Notes under the pieces: generated by a model
What the model saw: only the letters and a program-made list of their open reading frames with translations
The model's database searches: none
Told to the model about the DNA's origin: nothing
Made by a program: the position numbers and the translations under genes
Part shown: positions 44,573 through 53,012 of the stretch, one piece after another
Layout: every line of letters begins with the position of its first letter
Numbering within the stretch: position 1 is the first letter of the stretch
Assembly: GCA_051747265.1 (NCBI GenBank)
Contig: JBNJFY010000003.1
Span: 434,001-498,000, forward strand
Origin: JBNJFY01 sp051747265
GTDB lineage: Bacteria > Bacteroidota > Rhodothermia > Balneolales > Balneolaceae
DNA: 64,000 nt
Direction of reading: 5' to 3'

Positions 44573-46375
44573 TTAATCGGTGGTAACTGTTTGAATATCA
44601 TTTAGCTGCTTGTCTGTAAGTACGTATCCAACGGGGTAGCGTCGGTGGGTATCTTCGTAATATTTGGAGTTGCGATAGATATAATACAGCTGCGCATAAT
44701 GGTTATTGGCAAATTCTTGGTCGCTGGTTATCCGAGCTTGTAAAGAGTCTTTCAACCACGGCTTTTCCTTCAATATTTCTTCCGCGGAATCTTCAAATAC
44801 ATAATCAGAGAAATACTCTTTCTGCATGAGCACTGAGTCAAAGAAATTCCAGGCGAAAAAGGAATCTATACCTCTCGGATCCAGGGTTTCCACCAAATAA
44901 CGATCTACCGGCTGCCCGGTTTTCACCAGATAATCGCCCCGGTAATATTGAAGCTCAACCGTATCTGCTTGAACGGTGACACCTGAATGCAGATAGTGCC
45001 CTTCATACGGACGATTCTGCGTTTCTACATCATTTAAATACAGCACTTGTACTTCTATGGTCTGATCTTTCTCCAATCGTTCTAATTGAACACCATTGAA
45101 CGTTAAGCGTTCGATAACGCCATCCCAGGCCTGAGGGATAAGATAGGCTTGGGGCTTCTCAACTTTGGTTTGCGCAACGTAGGTATTGTAAAACGGAATG
45201 GCTTTGGTGTACGGAGATTCTCGATCATAGTGCAGACGTTGTTGGTTGGTCACCTTGCTGGGGACCAATTCGGACTCAAAACCTTGGAAGGCAAAATCTT
45301 CAAACTGTTCGCGATTCAGCTTCCAGTTCAATGGATAGGTGGTTTGTGCAGCAGCTTCTTTTTTTGCCTTAGCTCTCAATTTTTGAACGCGGGGACCTTG
45401 ATCGGCAGCAAACTGTAGTAAGATGTCCAAAAAACGATATTGTGACTCCACTCGCTGGGGATACGGTTTCAGCATGTGAGTTTCGGTGATGAAACCGATG
45501 GTATGAAACAATGCGGTATAACCGGAAGAGTATCGCGGCGAATCCATAAAGCCTCGAATGCCCTCCGCATCGGGTGTGCGTCCGATGGAGTAAACGTAGG
45601 GCGTCATAGCATCGTCACGTGCTTTCATTTGTGCGTATAAAAAGGGATCTAAATCATTTTCGAGAAATTCCCCCAGCCCAAATCCCAATTTGTTGTGCTG
45701 AGTGGAAATCAACGTCATGGTATGTTGATAATCAGCACCGTTAGTGGTGTGCGTATCCACAAAGAAGTCGGGATCCAGATCATGGAAAATGCGCGCAAAC
45801 ACTTTAGCATTATCCGAATCCATTTTGATAAAATCTCTATTGAGATCCAGATTTCTGGCATTTCCACGAAATCCATGCACCTCCGGACCATTTTGGTTGG
45901 CTCGTGTAAACGCATTGCGATTTAATGCTCCCCCCACATTATAGAGTGGAATGGTAGCCAATATTACATCTTCAAGTTCGTCTGGATCCTGTTGGCCAGT
46001 AAGCAGATCATAAACCAGGTTCATGCTGGCATCCACGCCGGCGGGTTCTCCGGGATGGATGCCATTATTGATAAATACCACCGTTTTATCGGTTGTTTGC
46101 CAATCGGACGAGGTAAATTGCTGCTGGTTGGAAATCAAGAATAGATACATGGGACGACCGATATCCGCCTTACCGTATTCAATGAGTTGGGCTTTCGCAA
46201 ACTGTTCGTCCATGGATTGGTAAAAGGCAATCACCTGATCATAGGTGGGAGATTGATTCACCAGATACCGATTTAAAATATCGGGTCGATCACTGCCTGA
46301 TTGGGCAATTAGGGGGTGGCTGGCGAGTCCGACTACCAGTAACAGGGTGGCGATGGTACGTAAACAGGAATGCAT
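44573..46375 (-). CDS. Secreted M14 family zinc carboxypeptidase
   Basis: About 600 residues from ATG 46375, which starts a good signal peptide (MHSCLRTIATLLLVVGLASH, cleavage near LIAQS). A longer frame to 46474 adds 33 residues ahead of the signal and is less likely. Zinc ligands are visible in GIHPGEPAG (His, Glu) and DTHTTNG (His), with NLDLNRDF supplying the substrate-binding Asn-Arg pair. The C-terminal 250 residues are a beta-rich extension. The enzyme would trim peptides outside the inner membrane. Confidence 0.9.
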   Translation of the reverse strand: MHSCLRTIATLLLVVGLASHPLIAQSGSDRPDILNRYLVNQSPTYDQVIAFYQSMDEQFAKAQLIEYGKADIGRPMYLFLISNQQQFTSSDWQTTDKTVVFINNGIHPGEPAGVDASMNLVYDLLTGQQDPDELEDVILATIPLYNVGGALNRNAFTRANQNGPEVHGFRGNARNLDLNRDFIKMDSDNAKVFARIFHDLDPDFFVDTHTTNGADYQHTMTLISTQHNKLGFGLGEFLENDLDPFLYAQMKARDDAMTPYVYSIGRTPDAEGIRGFMDSPRYSSGYTALFHTIGFITETHMLKPYPQRVESQYRFLDILLQFAADQGPRVQKLRAKAKKEAAAQTTYPLNWKLNREQFEDFAFQGFESELVPSKVTNQQRLHYDRESPYTKAIPFYNTYVAQTKVEKPQAYLIPQAWDGVIERLTFNGVQLERLEKDQTIEVQVLYLNDVETQNRPYEGHYLHSGVTVQADTVELQYYRGDYLVKTGQPVDRYLVETLDPRGIDSFFAWNFFDSVLMQKEYFSDYVFEDSAEEILKEKPWLKDSLQARITSDQEFANNHYAQLYYIYRNSKYYEDTHRRYPVGYVLTDKQLNDIQTVTTD

Positions 46376-46565
46376 GAACGTATCTATTATCAATGATTTA
46401 GCAATTATGTTGAAGTCAATCATTCTAAGCATCCCCAAGCAGGGATGAAAGCGCAGGCTGTAAAAGCTTGTCACGGATTCCCGACAAAAGGTTTGGCGGT
46501 TACACCCAGTTTGTTAACTTCACCCCAATTAACATGATCGAAAAAGGAATTCACCCGAGATTATT

Positions 46566-47771
46566 ATGACCAGCGAGGTGTATTTGCGAACCAAAGGGAT
46601 CTTACCCGTTCAACGACTGAAACAGTTGGTAGAAGCCGACATAATCAGTGCGCCGGACGATTATCCGATAGAGGAGCATCAGTATCAACCCAACTCCATT
46701 GATTTACGGTTGGGCGAGCGTGCTTATCGCGTTCGATGCAGCTTTTTGCCCGAAAATGAGACCGTAGAGGAGAAGGTCGACAAACTTCAACAGTATTCCG
46801 TGGATATCACCAATGGGGCTGTGCTGGAACCTAACTGTGTGTATATCATACCGTTATTGGAACGATTAAATCTGCCTAAGGCGCCACGGTCATCTCAAAA
46901 GGTATTGTTTGAAGACCTGGAGGACGAGCCCGAGCTGCCCTTCACCTGCGAGGAAGCCATTACCGCTAAAGCCAATCCCAAAAGTACTACCGGGCGGTTG
47001 GATATATTCACTCGGGTGATCACCGATTATTCGCATCGGTTTGAGGAAATACGGTCTGGGTTTCGAGGACAATTATATTTGGAAGTGGTCCCCAAATCCT
47101 TTCCGATCAAGGTGCGAACCGGACAGCGGTTAAATCAACTGCGCATCCGTCACGGGCATACCGTATTGAGCGATCAAGATATACTGCGTACCCATGCCAC
47201 TGATCCCTTACTCTTTGATGAACAAGGGAAACCATTGAGTCTGGACGAAATTAAAGTGCAAAATGGGCTGTTCATGAGTGTACATCTGATGGATGAGCCG
47301 GGAGAGATTGTTGGCTATAAAGCGAAGAAGCATCGCGACTTAATTGACTTAGAAAATGTCGGCCATTATGAAATTTCTGACTTTTGGGATCCTATTTACG
47401 CCCAACATGAAGATCATCTGATATTGGAGCCGGAAGCCTTTTATATATTTGCTTCCCGCGAGCGCTGTCGGATCCCCGTTGATCTGGCCGGCGAAATGGT
47501 GGCCTATGATACCGGATCCGGGGAATTGCGAACCCATTATGCCGGGTTTTTCGATAGTGGATTTGGCGGATCCGTGGAAGACCGAGGCGCGCGGGCCGTT
47601 TTGGAGGTTCGGTCCCATGATGTACCTTTCTTGATTGAACATGGCCAAACGTTTTGTAGTATGATGTTTGAACCAAACACCGAGACGCCCGAGTATGTGT
47701 ACGGCACGGATATCAAGAGCAATTATCAGGGGCAGGGGTTAAAGCTAGGGAAGCACTTTAAAGCACCCTAG
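46566..47771 (+). CDS. 2'-deoxycytidine 5'-triphosphate deaminase (double-domain dCTP deaminase)
   Basis: 401 residues with two dUTPase-fold halves. The first half carries YQPNSIDLRLGERAYRVRCSF, and the second ERCRIPVDLAGEMVAYD, HYAGFFDSGFGG and ARAVLEVRSHDVPFLIEHGQ. This matches the long dCTP deaminase type, which converts dCTP to dUTP; a dut gene at 59374 could supply the next step to dUMP. The start ATG at 46566 has AGATTATT upstream but no clear ribosome binding site. Confidence 0.9.
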   Translation: MTSEVYLRTKGILPVQRLKQLVEADIISAPDDYPIEEHQYQPNSIDLRLGERAYRVRCSFLPENETVEEKVDKLQQYSVDITNGAVLEPNCVYIIPLLERLNLPKAPRSSQKVLFEDLEDEPELPFTCEEAITAKANPKSTTGRLDIFTRVITDYSHRFEEIRSGFRGQLYLEVVPKSFPIKVRTGQRLNQLRIRHGHTVLSDQDILRTHATDPLLFDEQGKPLSLDEIKVQNGLFMSVHLMDEPGEIVGYKAKKHRDLIDLENVGHYEISDFWDPIYAQHEDHLILEPEAFYIFASRERCRIPVDLAGEMVAYDTGSGELRTHYAGFFDSGFGGSVEDRGARAVLEVRSHDVPFLIEHGQTFCSMMFEPNTETPEYVYGTDIKSNYQGQGLKLGKHFKAP

Positions 47772-47813
47772 GTAACTATTTTCCAACCTTGTATCCTAAA
47801 TACGGGACTGGTA

Positions 47814-48023
47814 ATGAGTGGCTACAAAGTAACACGCTGTATATGCCATCAGCGGTCCTTTGAGACCTTAAAAGAGATGGCAGAGGAGCAAGACATTCAA
47901 TCAGTGGAGGAGTTCCAACAGCAGCGATTATGCGGCTGTGGCTGTGGGCTTTGTGTTCCTTACATACGGTTGATGCTGCAAACCGGAGTAATTGAATTTG
48001 ACCCCGGAGCCGCTCGAGAGTAA
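47814..48023 (+). CDS. Small Cys-rich (2Fe-2S)-binding-like protein
   Basis: 69 residues with five cysteines arranged as CIC near the N-terminus and CGCGCGLCVPY in the second half, followed by MLQTGV. The arrangement resembles the bacterioferritin-associated ferredoxin-like (BFD) domain, which uses four Cys to hold a 2Fe-2S cluster. Its redox partner is unknown. It lies between the dCTP deaminase and rsmE on the same strand with gaps of 42 and 31 bp, suggesting a single transcript. Confidence 0.7.
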   Translation: MSGYKVTRCICHQRSFETLKEMAEEQDIQSVEEFQQQRLCGCGCGLCVPYIRLMLQTGVIEFDPGAARE

Positions 48024-48054
48024 TAGATGGTACGATTAACTCATAAAGATAACC

Positions 48055-48774
48055 ATGATTCAGTTTTACGCTGATCCTAGGAACCTCTTAGGGGAACGAC
48101 TGGAACTAAGAGACCAGGAAGCACACCATGCCAATAATGTGCTGCGGCTTTCGGTCGGCGATCTATTTTGGGCCACTGATGGCCGGGGAAGCCGTTATCA
48201 GGCGGAGGTGGTGCAAGTAGGGCGCCATGAAATTATTGGGGCAATTCAAAAGAAGGAGCAATACGAAGCTCCACAAACTCGGGTAGGTTTGGCCTTGGCT
48301 CCCACCAAGCAACGCCAACGTTTGGAAACGGCCATTGAAAAAGCCGTTGAACTGGGAGTCGATGAGATCTACTTGATGAATTCACAGCGTACAGAGCGCG
48401 GTAAGGTGCGTATGGATCGTTTGGAGACGATCGTAACCACGGCTGTGAAGCAATCACTTCGAACCTGGCGTCCCAAGCTTCATGAGCTTCAGGATTTTCA
48501 GAGGATCATTACCCAACATTCGGATAATATATGGCTTGCTCATGAAGCGATTGCCCAAGATCAAAAGCCCGGTTTTACACAAGTGCAGCAGCAACGCATC
48601 CGGCGAAGTTCCAGGATCTTGTTATTAGTAGGGCCTGAAGGAGGATTTACCGAAGAGGAGGTCGCCCAAGCCCAAGAGAAGCAAGCGGAGTTGATTTCAT
48701 TGGGGACTCATCGGTTGCGAGCTGAAACCGCCGCGATCGCCTTTCTTAGCCTGTTACTTCCTTTTCGGACATAA
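48055..48774 (+). CDS. rsmE: 16S rRNA (uracil(1498)-N(3))-methyltransferase
   Basis: 239 residues of the SPOUT family. The C-terminal knot motifs VGPEGGFTEEEV and LGTHRLRAETAAIAFL, and central KAVELGVDEIYL with RTERG, are all present. It methylates N3 of U1498 in the small-subunit rRNA using SAM. It is followed by a bidirectional terminator. Confidence 0.95.
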   Translation: MIQFYADPRNLLGERLELRDQEAHHANNVLRLSVGDLFWATDGRGSRYQAEVVQVGRHEIIGAIQKKEQYEAPQTRVGLALAPTKQRQRLETAIEKAVELGVDEIYLMNSQRTERGKVRMDRLETIVTTAVKQSLRTWRPKLHELQDFQRIITQHSDNIWLAHEAIAQDQKPGFTQVQQQRIRRSSRILLLVGPEGGFTEEEVAQAQEKQAELISLGTHRLRAETAAIAFLSLLLPFRT

Positions 48775-48776
48775 AT

Positions 48777-48813
48777 AAAAAAAGCGAATCATCTGTTTCG
48801 ATGATCCGCTTTT
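48777..48813. terminator. Bidirectional terminator between rsmE and the tail-specific protease gene
   Basis: AGCGAATCATC and GATGATCCGCT form an 11-bp stem with one mismatch and a 6-base loop. A7 lies on one flank and T4 on the other, so termination should be stronger for the minus-strand gene. Confidence 0.88.
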
Positions 48814-48835
48814 GAAAAATAGATTTTTAATTAGA

Positions 48836-50743
48836 TCAATCCCAGTTACTTGGGGAACTGTCGGCTCCGCCGCCTTTATTTTTCGAATGATTCATGGCGT
48901 ACTCTTGCAGCGCGGATACCTCACCCCAGAGTTCCATCGCTTTTTCCAAGGTGGTATCAAAGGAATCATTAAATACCGGGTAGAAAGCGGAAATACCCCA
49001 AACTTGTCGGGCCAACTCGGCCTTGACCATACCTTGTTGCATCCACTCATTATTGTTGTAATAGGTTTCAGAAACCCACAGCGTATCGTTTCGGAATACT
49101 GGTTTCTTGGTGGTATCACTCAATACCAAGTTGCGTTCCTGCATCATGGTTTTCAGATCTGCCATTTGCTGTTCACTCCAGGTGAAGTCGCTCCGGAACT
49201 TATCAAACTGGTCTTTCCATTCGGCGCGAAACGCTTCCCCGTTATCATCCAAATAGTTTCGAACAAAATCGAACCCAACGCGCTCTTTACGCATGAAGTT
49301 AACCACGGCAGCTTCCTGGGTGGTATCTTCCTGTACAATGTGATCAGGCACAATTCCGCCACCACCATATACAGTTCGACCGGCATCGGTTTTAAATCTT
49401 AAGCTGTCCGGTACGTGGGAGATAAACTCCTTCACATCAGACAGTGCGTCATTCTCACGCTTATACAATTCGTAAGCGTATTCTTCTCGCCCTTTTTTGT
49501 AAGGTTTCTGAATCAACCGACCAGAAGGAGTCAGGTATTTGGAGATGGTCACACGGATTTTGCTGGAATCAATCAGGGAATATTGCTGCTGAACCAAACC
49601 CTTACCGAATGAACGTTGCCCCACTATCAAGCCACGATCATGATCTTGGACCGCGCCACTGACAATTTCACTAGCTGAAGCGGATCCTTCATTAATCATG
49701 ATCATTAATGGCTTATCACTAAAATAGCCCTCGGTTCGAGAACGATATCGGCTATTAAATCGGGAATGACGGCTCTCTGTAGAAACCAGTACTTTGCCAC
49801 TAGAGAAGAATTCCTCAGCAATAGCAATGGCTTGACTCAGATATCCACCGGGGTTATTTCGTAAATCCAGCACGAGTTGGGTCATGCCTTCCTTTTTCAA
49901 TTCTTTCATGGCCTTCATGAATTCCTCATGCGTGGTGGCGGCAAATCGGTTGATTTTAATATAACCGGTTTGGTCATCCAGCATATAGGAGGTATCCACG
50001 GTGTAAAGCGGGATTTCATCACGTATGATGGTGAATTCCAGCAACTCGTTTTGCTTGGGCCGTTTGATGGAAATGTCTACTTCGGAACCTTTGGGACCAC
50101 GTAAATTGTTAACCACTTCTTTTTGAGTAAACCCAACCGCACTCTCGCCGTTGATTTTAACGATGCGATCGCCAGATCGAATGCCTAATTGATCACTGGG
50201 ACCGCCGGAAATGGGGGTAACTACCGTAATAGTGTCATCCAGGATGTTAAATTGAATGCCAATCCCTTCAAACTTACCCGCAAACTCTTCATCGATTCGC
50301 TCACTGGTTTCCGGTTCAATATATATGGAGTGTGGATCCAGCTCACTGAACAAACCATCAATAGCATCTTCCGTGCGTTTGTTCATGTCCTCCTCAGAAT
50401 TGTTGGCCAGATATAGATATGCATCTTCAAAGGCCATGTACGACTCTCGAAGACTCCCAATGTTCACATCCGCGAACGTGGTATCCAGTGGAGAATCCGC
50501 AACCGAAAAGGTACTATCCGAAATATGCCTAACCATATTTCGGATACTGCTTTTGTATAAGTTGGTCAGATCTACTGGCTCAACATAATTGTCGATGATT
50601 TTCCGCTGAACCTGCAAGTACTTATGCAAATTCTCCTGATGATCGACATCACCAATAAAAACCCGCTCGACTCCGGCCAACCAGAATACGGAGAACAGGG
50701 CCAGAATTGCGATTTTGGGTGCAATAAATCGTTTCCAACTCAT
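48836..50743 (-). CDS. S41 family C-terminal processing protease
   Basis: 635 residues. An N-terminal signal anchor (about 8-28), a PDZ domain (about 150-240) and the S41 protease core follow. The catalytic Ser lies in GSASASEI (about 356) and Lys381 in SFGKG, forming the Ser/Lys dyad. The C-terminal extension of about 150 residues is charged and helical. Such proteases trim C-termini of periplasmic proteins. The upstream region (50744-50882) has no other gene. Confidence 0.93.
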   Translation of the reverse strand: MSWKRFIAPKIAILALFSVFWLAGVERVFIGDVDHQENLHKYLQVQRKIIDNYVEPVDLTNLYKSSIRNMVRHISDSTFSVADSPLDTTFADVNIGSLRESYMAFEDAYLYLANNSEEDMNKRTEDAIDGLFSELDPHSIYIEPETSERIDEEFAGKFEGIGIQFNILDDTITVVTPISGGPSDQLGIRSGDRIVKINGESAVGFTQKEVVNNLRGPKGSEVDISIKRPKQNELLEFTIIRDEIPLYTVDTSYMLDDQTGYIKINRFAATTHEEFMKAMKELKKEGMTQLVLDLRNNPGGYLSQAIAIAEEFFSSGKVLVSTESRHSRFNSRYRSRTEGYFSDKPLMIMINEGSASASEIVSGAVQDHDRGLIVGQRSFGKGLVQQQYSLIDSSKIRVTISKYLTPSGRLIQKPYKKGREEYAYELYKRENDALSDVKEFISHVPDSLRFKTDAGRTVYGGGGIVPDHIVQEDTTQEAAVVNFMRKERVGFDFVRNYLDDNGEAFRAEWKDQFDKFRSDFTWSEQQMADLKTMMQERNLVLSDTTKKPVFRNDTLWVSETYYNNNEWMQQGMVKAELARQVWGISAFYPVFNDSFDTTLEKAMELWGEVSALQEYAMNHSKNKGGGADSSPSNWD

Positions 50744-50882
50744 AGTAGAAGAATTAGGTAATGGTTTGTACTAAATTTGTATATCGTAACTAAGTGGCTC
50801 AGTAATTGTTTCGCAAGCGAGCATCTTATTTCTAACGACGACCTAATATTAAATGGTATATCGCAGCTGCGTTTGCCCTAGA

Positions 50883-52289
50883 CTACAAAATATAGTGGCT
50901 TAGATCTTTGTCTTTGACCAGCGAATCCAGCTGTTTGTTTACATACGCTTTGTCGATGGTAATTTCACCTTCGTTAATATCATCGGGGATAGCATACAGG
51001 AGTTCATCCAACAGGCTAGACATAATGGTATGCAAGCGACGCGCACCAATATTTTCTACTCGGGTATTAACTTCCGCGGCTATACGAGCTACTTCGCGAA
51101 GGGCTTCCTCTTCAAAATTCAGTTTGATATTTTCAGACTCCAGCATCGCCTGATATTGTTTGGTCAGCGCGTTCTTGGGTTTGGTCAGAATATCAAACAG
51201 ATCTTTTTCACTAAGTGAGTTTAGTTCTACCCGAATGGGCAGACGTCCCTGCAATTCAGGAATTAAATCGGATGGCTTGGATACATGAAAAGCTCCAGAT
51301 CCGATAAATAAGATATGGTCGGTTTTAACAATGCCATGCTTGGTAGAGACATTAGACCCCTCCACAATAGGAAGGAGGTCGCGCTGAACTCCTTGCCGGC
51401 TCACATCGGGACCACCCTTGCCGCCATCTTTATCAACAGCAACCTTGTCAATTTCATCAATGAATACGATGCCGGAAGTTTGTACACGTTCTAAAGCTTC
51501 GGAGATCGCAGCATCGTGATCGATCAATTTTTCGGCTTCCTCATCTAACAGAATTTCGCGGGCTTCCTTAATGGGAACCGTTTTTTTCTTTTTCTTCTGG
51601 TTTCCAAGATTGCCTAAAAAATCCTGCAGATTGACGCCCATCTCTTCCTGACCACCGGGACCGAATACCTGCATCATAGGTTTGCTACGCTGTTGAACCT
51701 CAATTTCGATCTCTCGATCATCCAATTCGCCATCACGGAGTTTCTTACGGAACTTGTCACGTGTACGTTGGTTCAGCTCCGCGTCCGATGCCGTATCGGG
51801 GTCAAATGAATCGCTGTTGGATCCGCTAAAGCCGGCTGCTGCTGATGGGTTTTTCTTCACCGGTGGTATCAAAATATCCAGGATGCGATCCTCGACTTTC
51901 TCTTTGGCTTGTTTCTTGACTCGCTCTTGCATTTCCGATTTAACCATATTAATGGCCACATCGGTCAAATCACGAATCATGGATTCCACATCTCGCCCTA
52001 CATAACCGACTTCAGTAAATTTCGAGGCTTCCACTTTGATAAAGGGAGCGTCGGCTAATTTGGCTAAGCGTCGGGCGATTTCGGTTTTACCTACCCCCGT
52101 AGGGCCAATCATCAAAATGTTATTGGGAATAATTTCATCGCGGATAGCTTCGTCGGCATTCATGCGTCTCCAGCGGTTACGCAGGGAGATAGCTACCGAT
52201 CGCTTTGCTTCATCCTGACCCACAATATATTGATTGAGGGCCTCCACAATTTGATGAGGAGTTAATTTCTTGGTTACCGTAGATTGCAT
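50883..52289 (-). CDS. hslU: ATP-dependent protease ATPase subunit HslU
   Basis: 468 residues from ATG 52289. An in-frame TTG at 52328 would add 13 residues and overlap hslV, so it is rejected as start. Walker A is IGPTGVGKT, Walker B is VFIDEIDK, and the I-domain insert (about 140-230) is rich in charged residues. The C-terminus ends DLSHYIL, near the YxL tail that docks into HslV. HslU unfolds substrates and feeds them to HslV. Gene order hslV-hslU is conserved. Confidence 0.96.
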   Translation of the reverse strand: MQSTVTKKLTPHQIVEALNQYIVGQDEAKRSVAISLRNRWRRMNADEAIRDEIIPNNILMIGPTGVGKTEIARRLAKLADAPFIKVEASKFTEVGYVGRDVESMIRDLTDVAINMVKSEMQERVKKQAKEKVEDRILDILIPPVKKNPSAAAGFSGSNSDSFDPDTASDAELNQRTRDKFRKKLRDGELDDREIEIEVQQRSKPMMQVFGPGGQEEMGVNLQDFLGNLGNQKKKKKTVPIKEAREILLDEEAEKLIDHDAAISEALERVQTSGIVFIDEIDKVAVDKDGGKGGPDVSRQGVQRDLLPIVEGSNVSTKHGIVKTDHILFIGSGAFHVSKPSDLIPELQGRLPIRVELNSLSEKDLFDILTKPKNALTKQYQAMLESENIKLNFEEEALREVARIAAEVNTRVENIGARRLHTIMSSLLDELLYAIPDDINEGEITIDKAYVNKQLDSLVKDKDLSHYIL

Positions 52290-52317
52290 ATCAGAAGTTG
52301 GAATAGTTGCAGTAGAA

Positions 52318-52881
52318 TTAGTCTTCAATTTCTAACACCGATAAGTTATGATTGGTGTAAATACAGATATCTCCGGCGATGTGCAGGGATTTTTCAACAA
52401 TTTCGCGAGCCGATAAATCCGGAGCATTTTCTTTAAGGGCACGTGCCGCGGCCAACGCATAGGATCCTCCACTACCTATGGAAATAATCTGATCATCGGG
52501 TTCGATGACATCGCCTTGCCCGGATATAATCAGTGCCTGCTCTTTATTCATGACTCCGAGAAGAGCTTCCAGTTTGCGCAAATACTTATCGCCACGCCAT
52601 TCTTTGGTGAACTCAACAGCGGCACGCAGCAGGTTACCATTGTACTGTTGTAATTTTTCTTCGTACTTCTCAAACAGGGTAAAAGCATCTGCGGTTGATC
52701 CGGCAAAACCAGCTACGATTTTGCCTTCGTAGAGGGTACGTACCTTGCGAACCGTCGATTTCATGACGGTTTTATCCATGGTTGCTTGTCCGTCACCTCC
52801 GATTACTGCTTGGCCATTATGAATGACACCCAAAATAGTGGTGCCATGAATTTGCATAGGAGATTGTTGTTGATTGGACAT
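52318..52881 (-). CDS. hslV: ATP-dependent protease peptidase subunit HslV
   Basis: 187 residues of the proteasome-like Ntn hydrolase family. The catalytic Thr follows the propeptide in HGTTILGV, and GGDGQATMD, GFAGSTADAF and SIGSGGSYALAAARAL match the family. The first Thr of the TT pair becomes the N-terminal nucleophile after removal of about 12 residues. It is transcribed with hslU just downstream. Confidence 0.97.
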   Translation of the reverse strand: MSNQQQSPMQIHGTTILGVIHNGQAVIGGDGQATMDKTVMKSTVRKVRTLYEGKIVAGFAGSTADAFTLFEKYEEKLQQYNGNLLRAAVEFTKEWRGDKYLRKLEALLGVMNKEQALIISGQGDVIEPDDQIISIGSGGSYALAAARALKENAPDLSAREIVEKSLHIAGDICIYTNHNLSVLEIED

Positions 52882-52954
52882 CGAGTGTGTAAGAATTAAA
52901 AATGAAAGTCAGAGATAAATACGGGTAAGATTCTGTAGTTAGTCAATCAGTTAA

Positions 52955-53000
52955 CTGGTCGAATGCGAATCTATTGTAATTGATTCGCATTCGGGGCCAG
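52955..53000. other. Long perfect hairpin between rng and hslV
   Basis: CGAATGCGAATC (52960-52971) and GATTCGCATTCG (52982-52993) form a perfect 12-bp stem with a 10-base loop. The flanks CTGG and CCAG can extend the pairing across a bulge. It lies 20 bp after the rng stop on the minus strand and 74 bp before the hslV start. It lacks a clear T run, so it may be a processing or stability element rather than a classic terminator. Confidence 0.8.
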
Positions 53001-53012
53001 ATTTCTACAGAA

